This document shows positions 8,296-13,162 of a DNA stretch of 13,228 bases, piece after piece. A program made the translations under genes and the position numbers. Origin of the DNA: SSS58A sp041648155 (GTDB lineage Bacteria; Krumholzibacteriota; Krumholzibacteriia; Krumholzibacteriales; Krumholzibacteriaceae). Where the stretch lies: assembly GCA_041648155.1 (NCBI GenBank), contig JBAZPL010000063.1, forward strand, positions 1-13,228, given 5' to 3'. Position 1 is the stretch's first letter, and every line of letters starts with the position of its first letter. Below the pieces are notes generated by a model that did no database searches, had not been told where the DNA came from, and saw nothing but the letters and a program-made list of their open reading frames with translations.

Positions 8296-8649
8296 TCAGG
8301 ACGACAGCCTCGACCGGATATAAGCATCGAGGATCTTCAGCGAGCTCTCCGAAACGAGAGTGAACAGGATGGCGACTCTGTAGTGCGCGACGGCGGGTTC
8401 CTTTTTCTCCGGCTCCACGCGCACCACGACTCCGTCGCACGTTACCGGCGACTCTCCCTTGCGCGGATCGGGGATGATGAGCTCGAGCCTCATCTTCGTC
8501 AAGGGCGCGATATAATAGGCCGACTCGAAGTAAATGCCGCTCGTGCTGATATTGAGCGCTTTGCCCTTCGTCTCGCCCTGGCCGCCCTTGATCGTTACCG
8601 CGAGATCAGCCTCGACCCGCTGAGCTTTCCGTCGTTCATTGAATCCCAT
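8296..8649 (-). CDS. PilZ domain protein (predicted cyclic di-GMP receptor)
   Basis: A 117-residue single-domain PilZ protein. The two cyclic di-GMP-binding signatures are present: RRKAQR (residues 6-11, pattern RRxxxR) and NISTSGIYFES (pattern [D/N]xSxxG), followed by the beta-barrel strands MRLELIIPD and CDGVVVRVEPE, and the C-terminal helix (SLKILDAYIRS). It should bind cyclic di-GMP in the cytoplasm and pass the signal to a partner. It sits 37 nt after the COX24-type gene and 35 nt before the histidine kinase, so it may belong to the kinase operon and act on that pathway. ATG 8649 is chosen over the adjacent TTG at 8652. The Shine-Dalgarno is weak (GAGCGG), so the start is a little uncertain. 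Confidence 0.9.
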   Translation of the reverse strand: MGFNERRKAQRVEADLAVTIKGGQGETKGKALNISTSGIYFESAYYIAPLTKMRLELIIPDPRKGESPVTCDGVVVRVEPEKKEPAVAHYRVAILFTLVSESSLKILDAYIRSRLSS

Positions 8650-8686
8650 CAACGCCGCTCGATCTCCCTGTGCGTATGAGGATTTC

Positions 8687-8782
8687 TTAACGTTTCTTCT
8701 TCTTGTGCCGATCTTTGCGAAGGCGCTTTTTTCTCTTGTGCGTGGCGATCTTCTTTCTCTTTCTTTTCTTTCCGCTTGGCAT
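8687..8782 (-). CDS. AURKAIP1/COX24-domain small basic ribosomal protein (bS22/mS38-like), 31 aa
   Basis: A very short gene easily missed by length cut-offs. It encodes 31 residues that start MPSGKKRKRKK, continue IATHKRKKRLRK and end in a Lys/Arg-rich tail; about two thirds are Lys, Arg or His. The MPSGKKRKR...HKRKKRLRK...RHKKK pattern is that of the small proteins annotated in Bacteroidota and relatives as AURKAIP1/COX24-domain proteins. They are homologous to the mitochondrial small-subunit protein mS38 and to mycobacterial bS22, which bind rRNA near the decoding region. The start is well defined: a perfect GGAGG lies 4 nt before the ATG at 8782. It lies between HU (113 nt upstream) and PilZ (37 nt downstream). 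The family match comes from the pattern alone, because the protein is too short for independent motifs. Confidence 0.85.
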   Translation of the reverse strand: MPSGKKRKRKKIATHKRKKRLRKDRHKKKKR

Positions 8783-8842
8783 CGTTCCTCCCTGTCCGTA
8801 TCGGGCTACCGGTATCCGGGAACGCGAGAAACCTCTCCCTGC

Positions 8843-8869
8843 GAAACCCATGACGGTTCGCTGGGTTTC
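8843..8869. repeat. 8-bp inverted repeat between HU and the COX24-type gene
   Basis: GAAACCCA (8843-8850) and TGGGTTTC (8862-8869) are perfect complements around an 11-nt loop. It would fold in the minus-strand transcript just after HU. No T-run follows on either strand, so it is not a standard intrinsic terminator. It may be a processing or stability hairpin that separates HU from the following gene. Confidence 0.4.
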
Positions 8870-8895
8870 CGGCTACACTCGAATCATTTCCTCGA

Positions 8896-9171
8896 TCACT
8901 TATTTACGAGCGCTTTGAGCTCATTCGACGCCTTGAAATAAGGAACGAGCTTCGCCGGAACTTCCACGGACGATCCGGTCCGGGGATTGCGCGCCTTTCT
9001 CGACTTCCTGCTTTTCACCTTGAAGCTGCCGAAACCCCGCAACTCAACCTTGTCCCCCTCGGCGAGCGCTTTGATGAGATTATCGATGATGAGGTTGACG
9101 ACGATATTCGTATCCTTCTTGCTGAGCCCCGTATCTTTCGAGATTTCCTCGACGAGATCTGCCTTTGTCAT
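8896..9171 (-). CDS. hup: HU/IHF-family nucleoid DNA-binding protein
   Basis: A 91-residue histone-like protein that bends and compacts DNA as a dimer. The whole family pattern is present: N-terminal helices MTKADLVEEISKDTGLSKK, then KVELRGFGSFKVKSRKSRKA (41-60) leading into the beta-arm with ARNPRTGSSVEVPAK (60-74; the intercalating Pro is in RNPRTG), and the C-terminal VPYFKASNELKALVN. Length is exactly typical. The start is ATG 9171, where family members begin, with GGGGGA about 7 nt upstream. The frame stays open to 9327, but that extension crosses the predicted promoter and resembles no HU sequence. Transcription is expected from the promoter at 9265-9294, giving a leader of about 90 nt. 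HU and IHF subunits cannot be separated from sequence alone. Confidence 0.95.
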   Translation of the reverse strand: MTKADLVEEISKDTGLSKKDTNIVVNLIIDNLIKALAEGDKVELRGFGSFKVKSRKSRKARNPRTGSSVEVPAKLVPYFKASNELKALVNK

Positions 9172-9264
9172 CTCTGTTCCCCCGCTCCTTGTTTGAGAGT
9201 CCCTCGCGCGCGATTCCAGAAAATCCATCACCCGAGCATATGCGGCCACGCGTAATTTCTTTTC

Positions 9265-9294
9265 ATAACTAGCATATCGGGCATGCGTTGTCAA
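9265..9294 (-). promoter_or_regulatory. promoter of the HU gene
   Basis: On the minus strand a perfect TTGACA (9294-9289) is followed after 17 nt by TAGTTAT (9271-9265), a weak -10. The expected start is near 9258. A perfect -35 with a poor -10 is typical of promoters that need help or are regulated, and a palindrome overlaps the -35 (next entry). Confidence 0.5.
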
Positions 9295-9306
9295 AATATA
9301 TTTTGA
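9291..9306. promoter_or_regulatory. perfect 16-bp palindrome overlapping the HU -35 box (candidate operator)
   Basis: TCAAAATATATTTTGA reads the same on both strands. Its left end shares four bases with the -35 hexamer of the HU promoter. It could be a repressor or activator operator, or an AT-rich UP-like element that happens to be symmetrical. Confidence 0.4.
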
Positions 9307-9379
9307 AATCAGCCTCTGCCAGAACATCGAAAGGAAGAGTGCATCAAGGCCATATTTCCGGGAAATGCAAATCGAGTTG

Positions 9380-9409
9380 TTGCATGCGAGGCGCGATCTG
9401 TGATATCAT
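9380..9409 (+). promoter_or_regulatory. extended -10 promoter at the base of the 101-nt hairpin
   Basis: TG-A-TATCAT (9401-9409) matches the extended -10 pattern TGnTATAAT with one mismatch in the hexamer. A weak -35, TTGCAT (9380-9385), lies 18 nt upstream. The expected start, 7 nt after the -10, is 9416, exactly the first base of the long inverted repeat. This agreement is the main argument for a plus-strand RNA gene. Confidence 0.45.
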
Positions 9410-9415
9410 AAAATT

Positions 9416-9516
9416 AAAGTTCCCCGTTTGTACCGTGTACCCCTGTGCGTGGGTTTCTACAACGCGTGAGGATGAGAAACACGTCAGGGATAAGACACGG
9501 GTAAACAGGGAACTTT
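9416..9516 (+). ncRNA. candidate structured non-coding RNA, 101-nt rod-shaped hairpin
   Basis: The two ends pair to close the structure: AAAGTTCCC (9416-9424) with GGGAACTTT (9508-9516), one C-A mismatch, then GTTTGTACCGTGT with ACACGGGTAAAC (G-U pairs and one bulged A), about 22 pairs in all. Inside, CCCTG/CAGGG, CGTG/CACG and TTTCT/AGAAA stack with small internal loops up to a loop of about 16 nt containing ACGCGT. The whole is a rod with internal bubbles. No coding frame fits. The plus strand is preferred because the extended -10 promoter would start transcription at the first base. On the minus strand the hairpin is followed by TTTAATTTTATG, so a long terminator-like or minus-strand RNA is a real alternative. 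It lacks the conserved apical motif of SRP RNA and is much shorter than typical 6S RNA. The family is unknown. Confidence 0.42.
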
Positions 9517-9537
9517 CCGCGTGCGGATGAAGCATAG

Positions 9538-9553
9538 TTCAAGAGTTGTGCCA
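9538..9553 (-). promoter_or_regulatory. sigma-54-like promoter element (weak candidate)
   Basis: On the minus strand TGGCACAACTCTTGAA resembles the sigma-54 consensus TGGCACG-N4-TTGC: GG at -24 and TTG at -12 have the right spacing, but the -12 C is A. It overlaps the left arm of the inverted repeat at 9545-9584. If active it would start near 9527 and transcribe the opposite strand of the 101-nt hairpin. Two sigma-54 activators are encoded in this window, which makes it worth noting, but chance is plausible. Confidence 0.22.
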
Positions 9554-9584
9554 TTCGAGATTCTTTCCCCTGGAATGGCACAAC
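9545..9584. repeat. perfect 12-bp inverted repeat
   Basis: GTTGTGCCATTC (9545-9556) and GAATGGCACAAC (9573-9584) are exact complements around a 16-nt pyrimidine-rich loop. As plus-strand RNA it is a strong hairpin about 30 nt after the 101-nt structure, followed only by CATTTATAG, a poor U-tract. On the minus strand no T-run follows. It may be a terminator or processing hairpin, or a protein-binding site. Confidence 0.5.
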
Positions 9585-9730
9585 CATTTATAGTGCAATT
9601 GGTTATGTGTATTTAACGGGAGGGCTGCAAAAACTTTTCGAGCGCCCTAATATCGCCGGTCAGCCTATTTCGTGAACGGCGCATTGCGTATTACATGACT
9701 CCGGCAGATGGATCTTCACGCAGCGCACGA
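9585..9730. other. non-coding stretch downstream of the methyltransferase gene
   Basis: No protein gene is supported here. The only structure seen is a 7-bp hairpin with one bulged base: AGGGC-t-GC (9621-9628) pairs with GCGCCCT (9642-9648) around an A/T-rich loop. It lies about 80 nt past the stop at 9731 and has no T-run on either side, so it is not a clear terminator. Confidence 0.3.
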
Positions 9731-10537
9731 TCACTTCGTTTCGCGCTCGCGTCTGTACCATTCGAGGAACTTCCTGCAACTGCGGTCGTGACCGCTCAAT
9801 GTTTCACTCGCCTTCACCGTCTTCATGAGCTCGCGGTCCGTGGTATCGCATATGAGCGCGGAGATGCCGAATGCCGCCGCCATAGCGGCAAACGACCTAT
9901 TGAGCAGCTTCCTCTCGGGAAGTCCGAATGATACGTTCGAAAGCCCGCCGATCGTGCGGTGAGCCGGAAATCGTTCCTTGATCCCCCGAATGCACTCGAG
10001 CACGGCGTTCGTTCCTCCGGAAGCGGTCGCAATGGGTGAGAACACGGGATCGATGAAGAGCCTTTCCGGAGCGATCCCCGCCTTCGCCGCGCTCACCGAT
10101 ACTCGCGCCGCGAGTGAAAGCTTCTCCTCGGCCGACGGAGGGATTCCCCTCATGTCCTTGAGCATGACCACGACGCCGGCGCCCGCTCGCGCGGCAGCGG
10201 GAAGAATCTCCTCGAGCGCTTCCCCGTCGGCGGAAATCGAGTTCAGCATGCAATCTCCGCCGTATTCGTCGCCGAGGCTCGCGAGAATCCGTCTGTCAGG
10301 GCTATCGATCATCACGGGCACGCCGAACGCTTCACGCACGATCGCCGCGCCCCACCGAAGAGCATCCTCCTCCTCGCTCATGAGCATCGCCGCGTTCAGA
10401 TCGATGCATGAGGCGCCCCCCTCAATTTGCGCTTCAACGATCTCCCGAAAGGCCGCTGCGTCGCGCTCCTCCAGGATCCGCCTCACCGCCGAGTGCGTGC
10501 TGTTCAGCTTTTCACCGATAAGAAGTATTGCGTCCAT
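9731..10537 (-). CDS. methyltetrahydrofolate methyltransferase-family protein (pterin-binding TIM barrel, AcsE/MetH-like)
   Basis: A 268-residue protein that matches stand-alone methyltetrahydrofolate:corrinoid methyltransferases (MeTr/AcsE) and the pterin-binding domain of cobalamin-dependent methionine synthase along its whole length. Motifs in order: IGEKLNS (7-13), CIDLNAA (44-50), VMIDSPD (75-81), CMLNS (96-100), FIDPVFSP (161-168), GGLSNVSFG (197-205) and LLNRSFAAMA (211-220). Asp78, Asn99, Asp163 and Asn201 correspond to the pterin-contacting residues of the Moorella enzyme. It should move a methyl group between methyltetrahydrofolate and a corrinoid protein. No corrinoid protein or acetyl-CoA synthase gene lies in the window, so the partner is unknown. 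ATG 10537 is the only in-frame start after a stop. It has no clear Shine-Dalgarno, which suggests coupling to the gene 27 nt upstream. Confidence 0.85.
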   Translation of the reverse strand: MDAILLIGEKLNSTHSAVRRILEERDAAAFREIVEAQIEGGASCIDLNAAMLMSEEEDALRWGAAIVREAFGVPVMIDSPDRRILASLGDEYGGDCMLNSISADGEALEEILPAAARAGAGVVVMLKDMRGIPPSAEEKLSLAARVSVSAAKAGIAPERLFIDPVFSPIATASGGTNAVLECIRGIKERFPAHRTIGGLSNVSFGLPERKLLNRSFAAMAAAFGISALICDTTDRELMKTVKASETLSGHDRSCRKFLEWYRRERETK

Positions 10538-10564
10538 GCGATTGGTTGATTGCGGCCATATCCT

Positions 10565-11965
10565 TTACAATGTGTTTCCGCCGAGACGCGAGAAACGCTC
10601 GAGCGCCTTGAAAAGCTCGCCGTGAGCCGCCGTGAAAGGCACGTTTCGCCTGTCCATCATGATCTTCGCGGTCTCCACCGCGGCAGCGAGCTCACATCGC
10701 GCCGCCTCCGGTTCGAGCCGCCACGAGAAACTCGGAACGAATCTCGGCGGAAACCCGACGGAGAGGACGTTCGCGTTGAATCCGATCACCGTGCCCGTAT
10801 TGAGGCGCGAGCCGATGGCGATCTTGGAGTGATCGCCGATCGTGGCGCCGAGAAACCGGCGCCCTGTTTCTCGCATGCGCCCCGCGCTCCACGCTCTTAC
10901 GAGTCCGTAGTTGTTCTTGAGGTCGCTCGTGCAGCTCCCGGCGCCGATATTGACCCACGAACCGATGTACGAGTGCCCCATGAAACCTTCATGTTGCTTG
11001 TTGCTGTACGGGGCGAAGATGCACTCCTCCACCTCTCCGCCGATCCTGCACATCTTCCCGAGCGTCGTCCCGTGCCCGATTCTCGCGCCCCCGCGGACGA
11101 TCGAGCCCTCCCCGATCGTGCAGGGCCCCCAGATGATCGCGTTCGGCTCGATGTGCGCGTTGTTCGCGATGATGATCGCCCCTTCGCTCGCGTCGAGAAC
11201 GGTTCCCGAACGTACCTCGACGCCGGACCCGATCACAATGTCGTTTTCGTTGATGAGCTCGACACCCCTGAAGAGCTCCGTCTCGGGAGCGGTGCCGCGT
11301 AGCGGATTCTTCTTGAAATCGTCGATGATGCAGTTCCGGTTCTCGCCGATGATCTGCCAGTAGTGGGAAAGGAGCCGCACCCCTGTTTCCTGCAACTCTA
11401 CGCCGTTCTGCCGCGCCCATACGTCGATCGCCTTGCTCCGGGACGCATCCCTCTCTTCCTCCCCGTTATCATGCGCTTTTTTCTCGTCCGCGACGGATGC
11501 GCGCTTGATTTCCCGGATAGCCTTTTCGACGTTTTCGTCGGAAACGAGGCCGCCGATGTATGCGGCGAGGGAGGCGGCGCGATCACCGGACAGCCGGGCC
11601 GCCACCACGATACCCTTCTTGTGCAACACGCCGTCGCTCTTCAGGCTCGCGCACAGGTCCCTCAGCTCTTTCTCGTACGAGAGAAGACGCCCGTTGAGAA
11701 AGAGGATTTCTCCGTCGGGAAGCTCGTTTATGCGCGCTCCCCGAGTCCCCTCCCGCGCCTCCTCCTCTCTCAGCACCGCAGCCAGGTAGGGCCGGCACAG
11801 GAGAGCCAGAGATTCCGGATTTAATTCATCGACGAGACGGCCGCGAAGGCTCTGCGCGCCGATGCTGATGTCGAACACGGGGCGTCCGAGAGAGAGCGGA
11901 AAGAACGTGGGAAACCGCTCATCCTCGAATATGCAGAGAACGCGAAGCAACGCGCTTGAAGCCAT
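10565..11965 (-). CDS. alternative GlmU-like protein: sugar nucleotidyltransferase plus left-handed beta-helix acyltransferase
   Basis: A 466-residue protein of the type described in Bacteroidota as alternative GlmU (TIGR03991-like), a possible supplier of UDP-N-acetylglucosamine for the cell envelope. The N-terminal part (1-130) is a divergent nucleotidyltransferase: FEDERFPTFFPLSLGRPVFD (13-32, with GRP) and ILFLNGRLL (87-95). A very charged linker follows (about 140-185), longer than needed and rich in Lys/Glu. The C-terminal beta-helix (about 235-405) has the family hallmarks WQIIGENRNCIIDDF (203-217), SNKQHEGFMGHSYIGSWVNI (321-340), GAGSCTSDLKNNYG (341-354), NTGTVIGFNANV (389-400) and GFPPRFVPSFSW (404-415). 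ATG 11965 has no strong Shine-Dalgarno; GGGCGGG is the only purine-rich candidate. It is 27 nt upstream of the methyltransferase gene. The precise sugar is inferred from family. Confidence 0.82.
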   Translation of the reverse strand: MASSALLRVLCIFEDERFPTFFPLSLGRPVFDISIGAQSLRGRLVDELNPESLALLCRPYLAAVLREEEAREGTRGARINELPDGEILFLNGRLLSYEKELRDLCASLKSDGVLHKKGIVVAARLSGDRAASLAAYIGGLVSDENVEKAIREIKRASVADEKKAHDNGEEERDASRSKAIDVWARQNGVELQETGVRLLSHYWQIIGENRNCIIDDFKKNPLRGTAPETELFRGVELINENDIVIGSGVEVRSGTVLDASEGAIIIANNAHIEPNAIIWGPCTIGEGSIVRGGARIGHGTTLGKMCRIGGEVEECIFAPYSNKQHEGFMGHSYIGSWVNIGAGSCTSDLKNNYGLVRAWSAGRMRETGRRFLGATIGDHSKIAIGSRLNTGTVIGFNANVLSVGFPPRFVPSFSWRLEPEAARCELAAAVETAKIMMDRRNVPFTAAHGELFKALERFSRLGGNTL

Positions 11966-12046
11966 AGCGGCCCGCCCAATCCCGGTATGGGGCGCCGGGC
12001 CAGCGGCACTCCGGCACCCTCTACGATTATTGAATAAATAAAAAAA

Positions 12047-12122
12047 TGGTGGAGTTGACGGGGGTCGAACCCGTGACCTCTTGACTGCCAGTCAAGTGCT
12101 CTCCCAATTGAGCTACAACCCC
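12047..12122 (-). tRNA. tRNA-Ala (anticodon GGC)
   Basis: A 76-nt cloverleaf on the minus strand. Acceptor GGGGTTG pairs with CAACTCC, including the G3-U70 pair that identifies alanine tRNAs. Anticodon arm CTTGA-CTGGCAG-TCAAG has anticodon GGC, and the T arm contains GGTTCGACC. The CCA end is encoded. Seven T residues follow directly (12046-12040), suiting termination. A promoter lies at 12135-12163. Confidence 0.97.
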
Positions 12123-12134
12123 ATGCGGATATAA

Positions 12135-12163
12135 TTTATCATGCAAAATGCGCTCCAAGTCAA
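12135..12163 (-). promoter_or_regulatory. promoter of tRNA-Ala
   Basis: Minus strand TTGACT (12163-12158), 17-nt spacer, GATAAA (12140-12135). The predicted start near 12128 is only about 6 nt before the tRNA 5' end. Confidence 0.55.
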
Positions 12164-12188
12164 GCTCAAAGTTCATCCGATTCCGGTA

Positions 12189-12217
12189 TTGACGGCCCGT
12201 GCCAAAGGCGATATTTT
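12189..12217 (+). promoter_or_regulatory. promoter of tRNA-Leu
   Basis: TTGACG (12189-12194), 17-nt spacer, TATTTT (12212-12217). The predicted start near 12224 leaves a leader of about 22 nt before tRNA-Leu. It is divergent from the tRNA-Ala promoter, and the two share a short AT-rich gap. Confidence 0.55.
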
Positions 12218-12245
12218 CTAATGTCAAAGGAAGTTCCGCGCATGT

Positions 12246-12332
12246 GCCGGAGTGGTGGAATTGGCAGACGCAGGGGACTCAAAATCCCCCGGGCGCAAGC
12301 TCATGAGGGTTCGATTCCCTCCTCCGGCACCA
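12246..12332 (+). tRNA. tRNA-Leu (anticodon CAA)
   Basis: An 87-nt class II tRNA with a long variable arm. Acceptor GCCGGAG pairs with CTCCGGC. Anticodon arm GGGGA-CTCAAAA-TCCCC gives anticodon CAA (reads UUG). The variable arm is CGGGCGCAAGCTCATG, the T arm contains GGTTCGATTCC, and CCA is encoded. A tyrosine recombinase gene lies 85 nt downstream, so its 3' end is a likely integration site. Confidence 0.97.
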
Positions 12333-12417
12333 TTTAAATAAATAAGTTAGACGCTAACCCCGATAAATCGAAAGAGGCTCAAAGGACCTCACTGTAGGTA
12401 TAATGTAAGGGTCGCGA

Positions 12418-13119
12418 CTATTTGCGGAGTAGGTAGGCCTCTTGCTGGAGAGCGGCTTTTTTGAGATCATCGTCGTCGATGATGTTGTACCTCTGGAAAA
12501 CGGATCGCGTCTTGTGACCTGAGATCCTCATTGCCACTTGCTCGGGGATCCCACTGCGAACCATGTTTCGGACCGCGCTCCTCCTCAGGTCATGGAATAG
12601 CATTCCCTCGCAGCCAGCGGCCTTGCAGGCGGCCTTCCAGGCAGTCCTTATATCCCCTACGGGGCGCCCGCTCAGGTGGAAGACGTAATCGCAGCCAAGG
12701 CGCCGGTTGGAGGCCTGCTTGGTCACGACGGCCTGAAGCTCGCGGTCCAGGGGTATCCATCGCGCCTCTTTGTTCTTCGTCTCGGCACCCTCAAGGCGAA
12801 CGATTGCTTCTTTGCGATTCACAGCCGCCCATTTGAGGCCGCGTATCTCCCCGAATCTGCAACCCGTCTTGTACCCGAACGTCACGAAGCCTCTCAAGTA
12901 CTCAGGGAGCGCATCGCGTAGGGCAAGGAATTGCTCATGCTCAAAGAACCCAGTGCGCGTGTTGTCCTCCTCGAGCATTGGGAGATGCGGCATATTATCA
13001 CGGCTGACTCTCCCCGCTTGCGCGCCAAGATTGAAGGCCCGTTTCAGCGCGGCCAGCTCGCGATTGACACTCGCATTGCTCGCGCCTTCCTCGAGTCGCG
13101 ACTTATTGACATCTGCATA
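12418..13119 (-). CDS. tyrosine recombinase (phage-type integrase), 5' part apparently lost to an insertion
   Basis: Site-specific recombinase of the phage integrase family. The catalytic domain is complete, with all six conserved positions, counting from the Met at 12993: Arg46 (TGCRFGEI), Lys73 (ETKNKEAR), His134 and Arg137 (FHDLRRSA), His160 (SGHKTRSV) and nucleophile Tyr169 (FQRYN). Upstream of that Met the frame continues with a typical core-binding helix (GASNASVNRELAALKRAF), so the Met is not the true start. Beyond about 13119 the frame stays open to the window edge but no longer resembles an integrase, and a transposase start appears on the other strand. I infer that the gene is broken there. 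It reads towards tRNA-Leu, as in elements integrated into tRNA genes. If the insertion reading is wrong, the gene simply continues past the window. Confidence 0.82.
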   Translation of the reverse strand, partial: YADVNKSRLEEGASNASVNRELAALKRAFNLGAQAGRVSRDNMPHLPMLEEDNTRTGFFEHEQFLALRDALPEYLRGFVTFGYKTGCRFGEIRGLKWAAVNRKEAIVRLEGAETKNKEARWIPLDRELQAVVTKQASNRRLGCDYVFHLSGRPVGDIRTAWKAACKAAGCEGMLFHDLRRSAVRNMVRSGIPEQVAMRISGHKTRSVFQRYNIIDDDDLKKAALQQEAYLLRK

Positions 13120-13136
13120 AGTAATGCAATATACTG

Positions 13137-13160
13137 GGGCATCCTGGAAGGAGGATGCCC
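13137..13160 (+). promoter_or_regulatory. hairpin burying the transposase ribosome-binding site
   Basis: GGGCATCCT (13137-13145) and AGGATGCCC (13152-13160) form a perfect 9-bp stem with a 6-nt loop. The GGAGG Shine-Dalgarno (13150-13154) lies partly in the loop and partly in the 3' arm, 8 nt before the ATG at 13163. Transcripts entering from outside would carry the whole hairpin and be poorly translated, as known for several insertion sequences. Confidence 0.45.
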
Positions 13161-13162
13161 TT

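Noticed and set aside
5852..8323. 823-codon plus-strand open frame opposite the kinase and response regulator
   Set aside because: It spans two genes with complete catalytic motifs on the other strand and has no domain of its own; it mirrors their codon pattern. The plus-strand frames at 2139-2966, 3541-4518 and 4984-6228 are rejected for the same reason.
8261..8440. 60-codon N-terminal extension of the histidine kinase
   Set aside because: Low-complexity Arg/Gly-rich, overlaps the PilZ gene, and ATG 8260 has a purine-rich site and the normal receiver spacing.
9172..9327. N-terminal extension of HU to 9327
   Set aside because: It crosses the predicted promoter and does not look like an HU sequence; the ATG at 9171 gives a standard-length protein with a ribosome-binding site.
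9354..9366. 13-nt dyad ATTTCC-G-GGAAAT
   Set aside because: Short and without clear relation to either promoter; could easily arise by chance.
9416..9516. Assignment of the hairpin to SRP RNA or 6S RNA
   Set aside because: No apical SRP motif, and the length is well below typical 6S RNA; kept as an unassigned candidate.
12399..12404. Perfect TATAAT on the plus strand after tRNA-Leu
   Set aside because: No acceptable -35 at 16-18 nt, and it would only make antisense RNA to the integrase.
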